Assembly: GCA_030038115.1 (NCBI GenBank) | Contig: JASHPM010000369.1 | Span: 1 to 34,598 of the forward strand | Reading direction: 5' to 3' | DNA from: Acidobacteriaceae bacterium | GTDB lineage: Bacteria; Acidobacteriota; Terriglobia; Terriglobales; Acidobacteriaceae | Length of the DNA stretch: 34,598 nt | Program-made: the position numbers and the translations under genes | Part shown: positions 1 to 8,587 of the stretch, in pieces | Layout: every line of letters begins with the position of its first letter | Numbering within the stretch: position 1 is the stretch's first letter | Notes under the pieces: model-generated | What the model was told of the DNA's origin: nothing | Databases searched by the model: none | The model's input: only the letters and a program-made list of their open reading frames with translations

Positions 1-315
1 TACACGTACCGCGAAAACACGCGGCAGATCATCGGCGATCGCTGGGGACGGAAATTTTCCGTCGGGGAGCGCGTGCGTGTGATCCTGGACCGGGTCGATG
101 CGGTCGAGAAGCGCCTGCAATTCTCGATTCTGGACGAGGAGGAGCCGTCTGCGGCGAAGACGCCCGGCTCTTCGGCAAAGAAAAAGAAGAAATCCCGCCG
201 CAATGATGCGCCGCCGCCAGCCCCATCCGCAGCACATTCTGCCAAATCCGGAAAAAGTAAGAGCAGCCGTTACAGACCGCCCCGCCATTTTGGCAAAAAG
301 AAGAAACGTCGCTGA
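1..315 (+). CDS. rnr: Ribonuclease R (RNB/S1 family), C-terminal fragment truncated by window start
   Basis: Open from base 1 in frame 1: YTYRENTRQIIGDRWGRKFSVGERVRVILDRVDAVEKRLQFSILDEEE, an S1-domain end followed by a Lys/Arg-rich tail typical of RNase R. Confidence 0.75.
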   Translation, partial: YTYRENTRQIIGDRWGRKFSVGERVRVILDRVDAVEKRLQFSILDEEEPSAAKTPGSSAKKKKKSRRNDAPPPAPSAAHSAKSGKSKSSRYRPPRHFGKKKKRR

Positions 316-336
316 CCCAGCGCGCCGGGGCCGCTT

Positions 337-750
337 TCACTCCCGATATAGCCACGCCCCCACGACGGCTGCGACGATCAGGGCAGGGAGCGACGTCACG
401 ACGGGCATCAGCAGAGCGTGAGGAGAGACGAAGCCAAGAGATCCCCAGATGGAATCGTCGATGGTTGCGATCAACCACCAGGCGAACCCCGCAATCACCG
501 CAGTCCTGATCCCTGGTCCGTAGCGCGGACGAATTGCCGCATAGAGCCATACCGCCCACATACCCATCACCAGATTCAGGCCGACCAGCAACGCGACCAT
601 GCCACCTGGCGGTTTCGTCAGTCTTCCGCCAGGAACGGCGGCGACAAATTCTCTGGAGAAAAAAGTGGTGATGAAGGAAGAAAGTACGGTCCAGACGAGC
701 CCAGCGACAAGACCGCCAATGATGACCCGGACCCAGTTGATCTTGCTCAT
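337..750 (-). CDS. Small integral membrane protein, function unknown
   Basis: 137-aa ORF with ATG start and several hydrophobic segments; paralogous by eye to the 29105-29533 product. Confidence 0.75.
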   Translation of the reverse strand: MSKINWVRVIIGGLVAGLVWTVLSSFITTFFSREFVAAVPGGRLTKPPGGMVALLVGLNLVMGMWAVWLYAAIRPRYGPGIRTAVIAGFAWWLIATIDDSIWGSLGFVSPHALLMPVVTSLPALIVAAVVGAWLYRE

Positions 751-828
751 CTCAACCTCCGGCGAGTGAAGAGTAGCACCTGGGGCGACCCAGGCAGAAA
801 ATATTGTGGAAGGCGCGGTCGGGAGTTT

Positions 829-2115
829 TCAGCGCCGGTATGCGATCCGGCCCTCGCTCACCGTCAGCCGCACGCGCCCCTGCAACTCCCAACCGTCAAA
901 AGGCGTGTTCTTCGACTTCGACCGCGACTCAGCAGCGCGAAACACCCACTTCTCCGCCGGATCGAAAACCACAACATTGGCAGCCGATCCGACAGCGAGA
1001 CCCCCCAGCCCCTTCAGCCCCAGTGCCTCGGCGGGACGACTGCTCAGCAATGCCAGTACCCTGGCCAGCGGCATTTTGTGACGCACATGCAGCACCTGCA
1101 TCGCCAGGCCCAGCGCGATCTCAAGACCGGTAATGCCATTGGGCGCGCGCTCGAATTCCTGCTCTTTCTCGTGCGTCGCATGCGGAGCATGGTCTGTCGC
1201 AATCGCATCCACCGTGCCGTCGAGAATGCCTTCGATCATCGCCGCGCGATCGCTCTCGGCACGCAGCGGCGGGTTCATCTTCGCGTTCGTGTCGTAAAGG
1301 CCAATGCGCTCTTCCGTCAGTGCAAAGTGGTGTGGCGTCACCTCGCAGGTGACGTGCAGGCCCTGCTTGCGCGCAGCGCGCACCGCGTCCAGCGCCTTTC
1401 TGGTGGAAAGATGCGCGACGTGCAAATGGGCGCCCCTGACCTGCCGCAGCAGGGCGATGTCGCGCTCCACAAGGCTCGACTCGGCCTCCACCGGCATCCC
1501 CCGCAAGCCCAGGCGAAAGGCCAGCGCTCCCGCGTTCATCGAGCCGCCGCCGGTCAGGCGCGTGTCTTCCGCATGCTGGATCACCGGCAAACCCAGCGGC
1601 GCCGCGGCACGCAGTGTCTCCAGCATGATCGCGTCGCCGAGAATGGGCTTGCCGTCGTCCGTGACAGCAATCGCGCCTGCTTCTTTCAGCGCCGCGTAAT
1701 CCGTCAGCGCTTCGCCCATCGAGCCGCGCGTGGCCGCGGCGATGGGCAGCACGCGAATCGACGCGCCGCGCTCCGGCGCCTGCATCCAGCGCGTGATCTC
1801 CGGCGCGTCGTTGACGGGCACGGTATTCGGCATCGCGCAGACGGTAGTGAATCCGCCGGCGGCTGCGGCTGCTGTGCCCGTCGCAATCGTCTCCTTGTAG
1901 CCCTGGCCCGGCTCGCGCAGATGAACGTGGATGTCGATCAGCCCCGGCGCAACCACAAGCCCCTTTGCGTTAAAGACCTCCGCGTCCGGCGCCTTGATCT
2001 TTCCCGGATTTTCAATCGCCGCGATCTTTCCATCACGCAGCAGCACGTCGCGCGGCTCATCCCGCCCGCCCGCGGGATCGATGACGCGTCCGCCGCGAAT
2101 CAGCAGAGCCTTCAT
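829..2115 (-). CDS. pyrC: Dihydroorotase
   Basis: 428 aa; metal motif DIHVHLREPG, DHAPH near C-terminus; 4-bp ATGA overlap with pyrB. Confidence 0.95.
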   Translation of the reverse strand: MKALLIRGGRVIDPAGGRDEPRDVLLRDGKIAAIENPGKIKAPDAEVFNAKGLVVAPGLIDIHVHLREPGQGYKETIATGTAAAAAGGFTTVCAMPNTVPVNDAPEITRWMQAPERGASIRVLPIAAATRGSMGEALTDYAALKEAGAIAVTDDGKPILGDAIMLETLRAAAPLGLPVIQHAEDTRLTGGGSMNAGALAFRLGLRGMPVEAESSLVERDIALLRQVRGAHLHVAHLSTRKALDAVRAARKQGLHVTCEVTPHHFALTEERIGLYDTNAKMNPPLRAESDRAAMIEGILDGTVDAIATDHAPHATHEKEQEFERAPNGITGLEIALGLAMQVLHVRHKMPLARVLALLSSRPAEALGLKGLGGLAVGSAANVVVFDPAEKWVFRAAESRSKSKNTPFDGWELQGRVRLTVSEGRIAYRR

Positions 2116-3173
2116 CGCCCCCCGCCCTTCCTGGCTTTGTCGCCGCGCAGCGCGCGCTCCAGCAGAGCCATGCGAATGGGAACGCCATTGTGTACCTGCT
2201 GCGCAATGCCCGACTGCAGACCGTCCGCCACTTCGGCCGTGATCTCGAGGCCACGAATGATCGGCCCGGGATGCATGATCAACGCCTTTGGAGCATGCTT
2301 CACGATGCGCTCGGCACTCGCCTGGTAGCGGCTGCGGTAGTCGTCGAGGTCCACCTGCAATCCGGCCAGCCTCTCCGCCTGGATCCGCAGCATCATCACG
2401 ATCTTCGACTGCCGCAACGCAGCTTCAAAGTCGCGCTCCACGACAATCCCCGGCCCCATGCCGGCCGCGTACTCCGGCAACAGCTCCCGCGGCCCGCACA
2501 GCATCACCTTTGCGCCCAGCTGCGGCAGCAGCAACGCGTTGGATCGCGCGACACGGCTGTGCAGAATGTCGCCGCAGATCGTCACCGTGACGCCACGCAG
2601 CGTCTTCTCTGTAACAGCCGACGAGCGAATCCCCAGGAATTGCAGGATCGTCCGCAGGTCGAGCAGAGCCTGCGAAGGATGCTCCGCCATCCCGTCGCCC
2701 GCGTTCAGCACCGGCAATCCCGTCGCGCGCGCCAGCAGATACGGCGCACCGGAGTACGGGCTGCGCAGAATGATGCACTCCGCGCCCAGCGCCTTGAGCG
2801 TGATGCCCGTGTCCTTGAGCGATTCGCCTTTTTCGATGCTCGACGAAAGCGAGCTGACCAGCGTCGTGTCCGCGCCCAGCGCTTTCGCGGCCAGCTCAAA
2901 CGACGTTCGCGTCCGTGTGCTCGACTCGTAAAACAGCAGCGCCACGCGCCGCTTCGCCAGCCGGTTGGCGCGCCGCATGGGATTCTCTTTCTCGAGCGCG
3001 TCGGCTGACTCGAGAATCCGCCGCACCTCGGCGGCAGAAAAGTCTTTGGCGGAAATCGCCGATCCCGGATGAATGGGCAGATTGAAAAAAGAGGGGCTGG
3101 AGAGTTTTTGTGGCGGCTTGCGGACTGTGGCCCTGGTCAGCGCCATCTCCTCGCGATCTTCTTGCTGCGTCAT
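2112..3173 (-). CDS. pyrB: Aspartate carbamoyltransferase catalytic subunit
   Basis: 353 aa; carbamoyl-phosphate motif FYESSTRTRTSFE, HPSQALLDL, MHPGPIIRG. Confidence 0.95.
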   Translation of the reverse strand: MTQQEDREEMALTRATVRKPPQKLSSPSFFNLPIHPGSAISAKDFSAAEVRRILESADALEKENPMRRANRLAKRRVALLFYESSTRTRTSFELAAKALGADTTLVSSLSSSIEKGESLKDTGITLKALGAECIILRSPYSGAPYLLARATGLPVLNAGDGMAEHPSQALLDLRTILQFLGIRSSAVTEKTLRGVTVTICGDILHSRVARSNALLLPQLGAKVMLCGPRELLPEYAAGMGPGIVVERDFEAALRQSKIVMMLRIQAERLAGLQVDLDDYRSRYQASAERIVKHAPKALIMHPGPIIRGLEITAEVADGLQSGIAQQVHNGVPIRMALLERALRGDKARKGGGR

Positions 3174-3219
3174 TCCGACCCAAACTGCAGGCCGGCAAAA
3201 TCGTAAACCCGCCTCGCTG

Positions 3220-3738
3220 CTACACCCGCTCCACCAGCAGCACCTGCTCGTCGCTGTCCACTTCGCGCAGTTTCACTTCGATAATCTCCCGCTGCGACGT
3301 CGGAACCGTGCGTCCCACGAACGTCGCCTCAATCGGCAGCTCGCGATGTCCCCGGTCGATGAGCACCAGCAGCTGCACCCGCCGCGGCCGCCCATGATCG
3401 AAAAGCGCGTCGAGCGCGGCGCGAATGGTGCGCCCCGTGTACAGCACATCGTCGATCAGGATCACATCGCGTCCGTTGACGTCGAAGCCCAGCGAGCCCG
3501 GAACCACCACCGGCCGAACATCCCGCGTGGAAAGATCGTCGCGGTAGAAGCTGATGTCCAGCACGCCCGTGTCGACGGGGCGCTTCTCGATGCCGCCGAT
3601 CAGCGTGGCCAACCGCTCCGCAATAGGAACGCCGCGACGCCGGATGCCCACCAGCCCAAGGTTTTCCGCACCATTGTTCTTCTCGATGATCTGGTGCGCC
3701 AGGCGAACCAGGGTGCGCTCAATCTCCGAGGCGGACAT
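3220..3738 (-). CDS. pyrR: Bifunctional pyr operon regulator / uracil phosphoribosyltransferase PyrR
   Basis: PRPP motif VILIDDVLYTGRTIRAALDAL; ATG at 3738 gives 172 aa beginning MSASEIERTLVRLAHQI; upstream of pyrB-pyrC. Confidence 0.93.
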   Translation of the reverse strand: MSASEIERTLVRLAHQIIEKNNGAENLGLVGIRRRGVPIAERLATLIGGIEKRPVDTGVLDISFYRDDLSTRDVRPVVVPGSLGFDVNGRDVILIDDVLYTGRTIRAALDALFDHGRPRRVQLLVLIDRGHRELPIEATFVGRTVPTSQREIIEVKLREVDSDEQVLLVERV

Positions 3739-3898
3739 AATCCGCCCCTTCTCGCGCAATTGTGGCGTAGCCGCTGTCTGCAACTCTGGCATAGGTGTAA
3801 AGGCGATGATACGAGCCTGGTTTTCGCGCCGCAAGACTTTCTGCGGGAGTTACGTCCACGTTTTCCTCATCTGGGAAAACCCTGAGCGCAGCGCCGAA

Positions 3899-4582
3899 TC
3901 AGAGTGTTCGCTGCGGCCTGGGCCGCGCCGACAGAATGCGTCCCGCGATGGCGCCCCCGGTCGCGGCAAAAAGAATAATCCCGGCGGACATCACGCCCAC
4001 CGTGATCAGCTCGATCGCCGCATGCCCATCCGGCGAGAGCCAGAAGCTGGCCCATGCATGCACCACCTGCGGCGCCTGCTGCATGGCTTCACTGTTGGTC
4101 TTCAGCATTTGTTCGGCCATCTGCTGCCCCACGGTCTGGAACTGCGCGTCGATGCTCGCCCCGCGATGCAGCAGATAACGCTGCACGATCAGCTGCACGG
4201 AGTTCGTGGCGCTGGCGATGGCTGCCGCCGCCACACCAAGAAGGGTGCCCACCAGCCATCCGATGCGGCCGTCGGTCATCCCTTCGCTGCGCTTCCGGTA
4301 CAGTGCGATGGTGGCGAAGCCGCCCGTTACCTCCAGCAGCAGCCAGACGAGGAAGTCTCCCGCCCACGCCGATAACAGGCCTACCGGCACCGCGATCAGC
4401 AGCGCCGAAGTGATGGCCTTCCGCCACTGCACGCGCGTGGGATCGACCCCCAGGCGCTGCGTCGGCGGTTGTGGCCCACTCGCTTCGGACGCGTCCACCA
4501 CCAGCTGCGGCGCTCCGCAGTGCGGGCAAAACCCCTCTCCCTCATGCAGGCTGTTTCCGCAGCGATGGCACAGCAGGTCCAT
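3899..4582 (-). CDS. Zinc-ribbon membrane protein, function unknown
   Basis: 227 aa; N-terminal CHRCGNSLHEGEGFCPHCG zinc ribbon followed by transmembrane segments. Confidence 0.85.
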   Translation of the reverse strand: MDLLCHRCGNSLHEGEGFCPHCGAPQLVVDASEASGPQPPTQRLGVDPTRVQWRKAITSALLIAVPVGLLSAWAGDFLVWLLLEVTGGFATIALYRKRSEGMTDGRIGWLVGTLLGVAAAAIASATNSVQLIVQRYLLHRGASIDAQFQTVGQQMAEQMLKTNSEAMQQAPQVVHAWASFWLSPDGHAAIELITVGVMSAGIILFAATGGAIAGRILSARPRPQRTL

Positions 4583-4670
4583 GTCTTGACCCTATCGCAC
4601 GCGGGCAGGGAGCGCAATGCAGATTTCGGCGCAGCTCCGAACGGAGATTGAATCAATCAAAAGAACGGTT

Positions 4671-5285
4671 CTAATCGCTGGCCTTCGAGGGACTCTCGTC
4701 CAGCCCGGTCGGCAGTTGCAGTTCCACCAGCGAGAACCTGGTTCCCACGGCGCCGTTCTTGATCGCTAAGATATGCTGATGATGTTTCGAGCCCGTGCGC
4801 AGCGTGAAGCTGTTGTCGTCGTCAAAACCGCCCCCGCGCACCTGCACCCGGGAGTCCTCACTGCACGTCAAACCTTCGCCGGTAATTGTCGGCGAGCCGA
4901 CAGCATGGTCGCCGTCGCAGGTAATCACATCGCCAAAGCGGCCCATCGCATTCTTGTAGAACGCGACAACCTTGTCCCGCGCGTCCGGCGTTTCGTACGT
5001 CACCACCTTCACCCGCAGCTGGAACTGCCCAAACCCCAGGTGCACATCCGCGGACTTATCGCCTTCGCGATCCGGGGCAATCTGCGCGCCCGGATACACG
5101 GGCAGCCCCAGATCCACGGCCGTAGTCTGGTCGGCGCGCACGTGCAGGCCGCCCAGCGGCGTGTCGATTTTGACGTTCTTGTCCTCGCCGTTCTTCCCTT
5201 TGTCCACCTCGACGTGGCAGCCGGACAGCACCACTCCCAGCACGGCTCCAAGGATCAGCGCCCCTGGCAACAAGCGCACTCGCAT
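4671..5285 (-). CDS. Predicted lipoprotein, function unknown
   Basis: Signal peptide with lipobox LSGC; GGGAGGT upstream of ATG at 5285. Confidence 0.8.
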   Translation of the reverse strand: MRVRLLPGALILGAVLGVVLSGCHVEVDKGKNGEDKNVKIDTPLGGLHVRADQTTAVDLGLPVYPGAQIAPDREGDKSADVHLGFGQFQLRVKVVTYETPDARDKVVAFYKNAMGRFGDVITCDGDHAVGSPTITGEGLTCSEDSRVQVRGGGFDDDNSFTLRTGSKHHQHILAIKNGAVGTRFSLVELQLPTGLDESPSKASD

Positions 5286-5498
5286 AGGCACCTCCCTTTA
5301 TCAGAACCATACGCCTCCCGAGGGCCTTTGGTTCCGCCCTTTTGCGGGCGAATGTGTCCCTGGCCGGGGCGACCCGTGTTTTGGGCGGGGCCATCGGCCT
5401 GCGCAGAACCCCATCCTGAGTTCAGTCCGTTTTCGGATTTGCTGCCCACAGGCTGCCGTTTTCCACTACCATGCATCGCAGCAGCGGAGCGAATCGAT

Positions 5499-6050
5499 AT
5501 GCCAACGAAAACCACGGTCTGGATCGCAGCCTGCGCGCTGCTCGCACTGGTGGGCGGCTGTTCATCCGCCAACAAGCCCACCAGCGAAAACTTCACCAAC
5601 ACCCTTAACACTTACTACCAGGACCACAACGACTGCCTTTTCCCACACGGCCACACCTTCCCCTATGAGGTCGCTCCCGGTCCCACGGCAAAGGAAGAAA
5701 AGACGGAACTGGACGCACTGACCGACGCCGGCCTTCTGACGCGGCTCGAAGACCGCGACCTGCATGTGGATCGCTACACGCTGAACGTCGCCGGCAACCG
5801 GTTTGCGCCGCGGTTCTGCTACGGGCATCGCGAGGTCACCGGCATCGTGAGCTTCACGCCGCCCGGTCCGCACAACGGCTTTACCGAGACGACGGTGACC
5901 TATCAGTACGTCATGAGAGACGTGCCCGTCTGGGCCGGTACCGACCAGGTCAAAGCCGCCTACCCGCAGGTCGCGAAGTCTCTGGCCGCTTCGCCTACCG
6001 ATCAGGCCACGCTGGCCACGGTCGGGGCCGGCTGGCAGGTGCCCCAGTAG
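5499..6050 (+). CDS. Predicted lipoprotein, function unknown
   Basis: ATG at 5499; signal peptide ending VGGC-SS; 183 aa, in frame with the longer 4773-6050 ORF. Confidence 0.78.
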   Translation: MPTKTTVWIAACALLALVGGCSSANKPTSENFTNTLNTYYQDHNDCLFPHGHTFPYEVAPGPTAKEEKTELDALTDAGLLTRLEDRDLHVDRYTLNVAGNRFAPRFCYGHREVTGIVSFTPPGPHNGFTETTVTYQYVMRDVPVWAGTDQVKAAYPQVAKSLAASPTDQATLATVGAGWQVPQ

Positions 6051-6062
6051 CGCGGCCCTGCC

Positions 6063-6866
6063 ATGGACGATTTCGAGTACGAAGAACTGGAGCCTCGGCT
6101 GCGTGACGCCGCAGTTGACACGGCGATCGCCAGACTGCGAGAGTTCTTCGATCAGTCGCCCAAGCGGCTCTACTACTCAACTCAGATCGAAACGGCCCTT
6201 GAGCGGGAGTTTTTTCATTGGATTGTCGGTAAGGGTCTGCTTGAGCTGGCCGAGGCGGGACAGATTCAACGCGCACCGCTCGTCGTCCAGCAAAAGGAGA
6301 TTAATTTTTACGCCCAACTTCAACACCGGTATTGGAGACGCGAGCAGCGGGAAATTGCGCGGCTCCTAGAGAAGATATTCGATCCTGAATTCAGTCATGC
6401 GATCGGACGACACGCTGAGCTTATGTTTGACGCCGCGCTTGGCAGACACGGGTTCCGTATCGAGGCACGCAATACGCGCACCTGGAGGGGGAACGCATGG
6501 ATGGAAACTAATCATAATCTTGACCGGATCATCGCCAGAGACGGTATCGAATATGGAGTGGAGATAAAGAACACTCAGAACTACATCTCCCGCGAAGAGT
6601 TGCGTATCAAATTGCGCCTGTGTGAGCATCTCAACGTTGCTCCACTTTTCATCATGAGATTCGCCCCGAAATCGTACATTCACGAGGTCAACCAAAGCGG
6701 CGGATTTGTTCTGCTATTTGAAGAGCAAATCTATCCTTTCGGACACAACGCGCTCCTTGCCGAAGTTCGTGCCAAGCTGGGCTTGAAAGTCCACTCGCCC
6801 AACGACGTTCCCGATGGGCATATGCAGCGTTTCGAAAACTGGCATATCCGCCGTCCGAAACGTTAG
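6063..6866 (+). CDS. Putative PD-(D/E)XK-fold restriction-like endonuclease
   Basis: 267 aa; GRHAELMFDAALGRHGF ... NLDRIIARDGIEYGVEIKN fits a PD-(D/E)XK core (E, D, ExK); lower GC than flanks. Confidence 0.65.
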   Translation: MDDFEYEELEPRLRDAAVDTAIARLREFFDQSPKRLYYSTQIETALEREFFHWIVGKGLLELAEAGQIQRAPLVVQQKEINFYAQLQHRYWRREQREIARLLEKIFDPEFSHAIGRHAELMFDAALGRHGFRIEARNTRTWRGNAWMETNHNLDRIIARDGIEYGVEIKNTQNYISREELRIKLRLCEHLNVAPLFIMRFAPKSYIHEVNQSGGFVLLFEEQIYPFGHNALLAEVRAKLGLKVHSPNDVPDGHMQRFENWHIRRPKR

Positions 6867-6929
6867 TACACTCGTATTCAGGGTGTAATCGCTATCCCCT
6901 GTCATTGCAGTTCTTTGGACAGTGCGCCC

Positions 6930-6953
6930 TGTGAATTATGTCCATAATTCACA
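6930..6953. promoter_or_regulatory. Perfect AT-rich dyad (candidate operator)
   Basis: TGTGAATTATG-TC-CATAATTCACA: 11-bp arms, 2-nt centre. Confidence 0.6.
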
Positions 6954-7022
6954 CGAACTTTCCTCTTTTTGTCTCGTTCTTCGGGGCGGCGGAACCCTCA
7001 CTATACTTGCATCAACAGTTTC

Positions 7023-8336
7023 GTGAACAAAAGCCTTCCATTGCTCCTGCGCCGTGCCATGTACAACCTGCGCGGCGGCTTCCTCATCCGGCCACTCATC
7101 ATTGCGCTGGCGCTGGGCTGCGCCGGTGCGCTGCTGTCGTGGCTCGAGGAGATGTTCCCCGCCGTCAGCGCCTGGGTTCCGCGCGTGATCTTCCCCTCGC
7201 ATGCCGACCCCCAGGTGGCCCAGGTCATTCTCGCCGGCGTCGCGGCTTCCATGATGACGGTGGTCTCCATCGTCTTCGCCATTCTGCTCATGACGCTCAC
7301 CCTCGCGTCCATGCAGTTTTCCCCGCGCATCATCGTCAGCTTCTCCAAGGATCGCGTCACGCAGTGGACGCTGGGCATCTTTCTCGGGACATTTTCTTAT
7401 TGCATGGCCGCTCTGCCCGCGGCTCGTTCGCTGCCCCATCCGTTTGCGCCGGTGGCGACGGTGCTGGGCGCCATGCTCCTGGCGCTGACCTGCGTCGGCT
7501 GGCTCCTGTTCTTTATTCACCACATCTCCCAGGCCATCAGCGTCAACCACATCGTCGACCGCATCGCGAAGGAAACCGAAGGCGTGATCGACGACATCAT
7601 GCCGTGGCCGCACTTTCCTGGCCGCTTGCAGCAAACCCAGGGACCGCCGCCTTCGCCGGACGAAGTCGCCATCGCCAGCCACGAATCCGGCTATATCCGT
7701 TTTGTCGATACCAGGCGGCTGCTCGGCCTCGCCAAGCAATATCGTGTCCGCATCCGCGTCACCCGGCGCGTCGGCCATTTTGTTCCTGCGGGGATTCCCC
7801 TCGCCATGGTCGCCAAAGGCGACCGTCTCGGCGACGAAGGCACGGCGCGCCTGCTCTCCGCCTTCGACCTGGGCCCAACCAGAACGCTGCAGCAGGATCT
7901 CGAGTTCGGCGTGCTGCAGATCGTCGATATCGCGCTCAAGGCCATCTCGCCCGCGGTCAACGACCCCAGCACCGGCATCAATTGCGTCGATCAGCTCAGC
8001 CGCATCGTCATCCGCTACGTCTCGCGGCAGACGCCCGATGAGCTGCTCTTCGATCCCCCCGGCGTCATCCGCGTCAGCCTAGGATGGATCCAGTTTCCGC
8101 GCCTGCTCGATGCCGCATTTGAGCAGATCCGCATGTACGCCAAAGGCGACCTCGCGGTCAGCCTGCGTTTGCTGCGTGCGCTGAGCGACATCGCCGCCAC
8201 CACCACCGATCCCGAATATCGCCAGATCCTGATTGAGCGCGGATGGCGCACGGTGGCCGGCTGCGCCGAAAAAATGGGCGAAGACGAGATGCACGAACTG
8301 CGGGTTCGGCAGGAGGCCCTGGCCGCGCTGGCTTAA
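7023..8336 (+). CDS. DUF2254-family predicted membrane protein
   Basis: Multiple TM helices; MTLTLASMQFSPRIIVSFSKDRVTQWTLGIFLGTFSYC is characteristic of DUF2254; GTG 7023 or ATG 7059 start. Confidence 0.82.
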   Translation: MNKSLPLLLRRAMYNLRGGFLIRPLIIALALGCAGALLSWLEEMFPAVSAWVPRVIFPSHADPQVAQVILAGVAASMMTVVSIVFAILLMTLTLASMQFSPRIIVSFSKDRVTQWTLGIFLGTFSYCMAALPAARSLPHPFAPVATVLGAMLLALTCVGWLLFFIHHISQAISVNHIVDRIAKETEGVIDDIMPWPHFPGRLQQTQGPPPSPDEVAIASHESGYIRFVDTRRLLGLAKQYRVRIRVTRRVGHFVPAGIPLAMVAKGDRLGDEGTARLLSAFDLGPTRTLQQDLEFGVLQIVDIALKAISPAVNDPSTGINCVDQLSRIVIRYVSRQTPDELLFDPPGVIRVSLGWIQFPRLLDAAFEQIRMYAKGDLAVSLRLLRALSDIAATTTDPEYRQILIERGWRTVAGCAEKMGEDEMHELRVRQEALAALA

Positions 8337-8362
8337 CAGATTTTTCGGTGAGATTCCGGAAA

Positions 8363-8439
8363 TGGTCGGGACGGGCAGATTTGAACTGCCGACCCCTCGC
8401 ACCCCAAGCGAGTGCTCTACCAGGCTGAGCCACGTCCCG
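8363..8439 (-). tRNA. tRNA-Pro(GGG)
   Basis: Reverse complement CGGGACG...CTCGC-TTGGGGT-GCGAG...GGTTCAAATCTGCC-type T arm...CGTCCCG-A-CCA; anticodon GGG; CCA encoded. Confidence 0.95.
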
Positions 8440-8587
8440 ACAACAGCAGAGGTCTACCCGGCAAGTTTACCACTGGCCTCTTATCGTGCGAATCCGCCCG
8501 CTCGTCACTCCACCTCCCACCCAACACGTCATTCCGGCTGCCATCCATTACCATCGAACCTGGGCATCTCCTGCCCGGAGGAATTGC

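Noticed and set aside
418-2328. 636-aa plus-strand ORF
   Set aside because: Antisense to clear pyrC/pyrB; Arg/His/Gln-rich shadow ORF typical of GC-rich coding DNA
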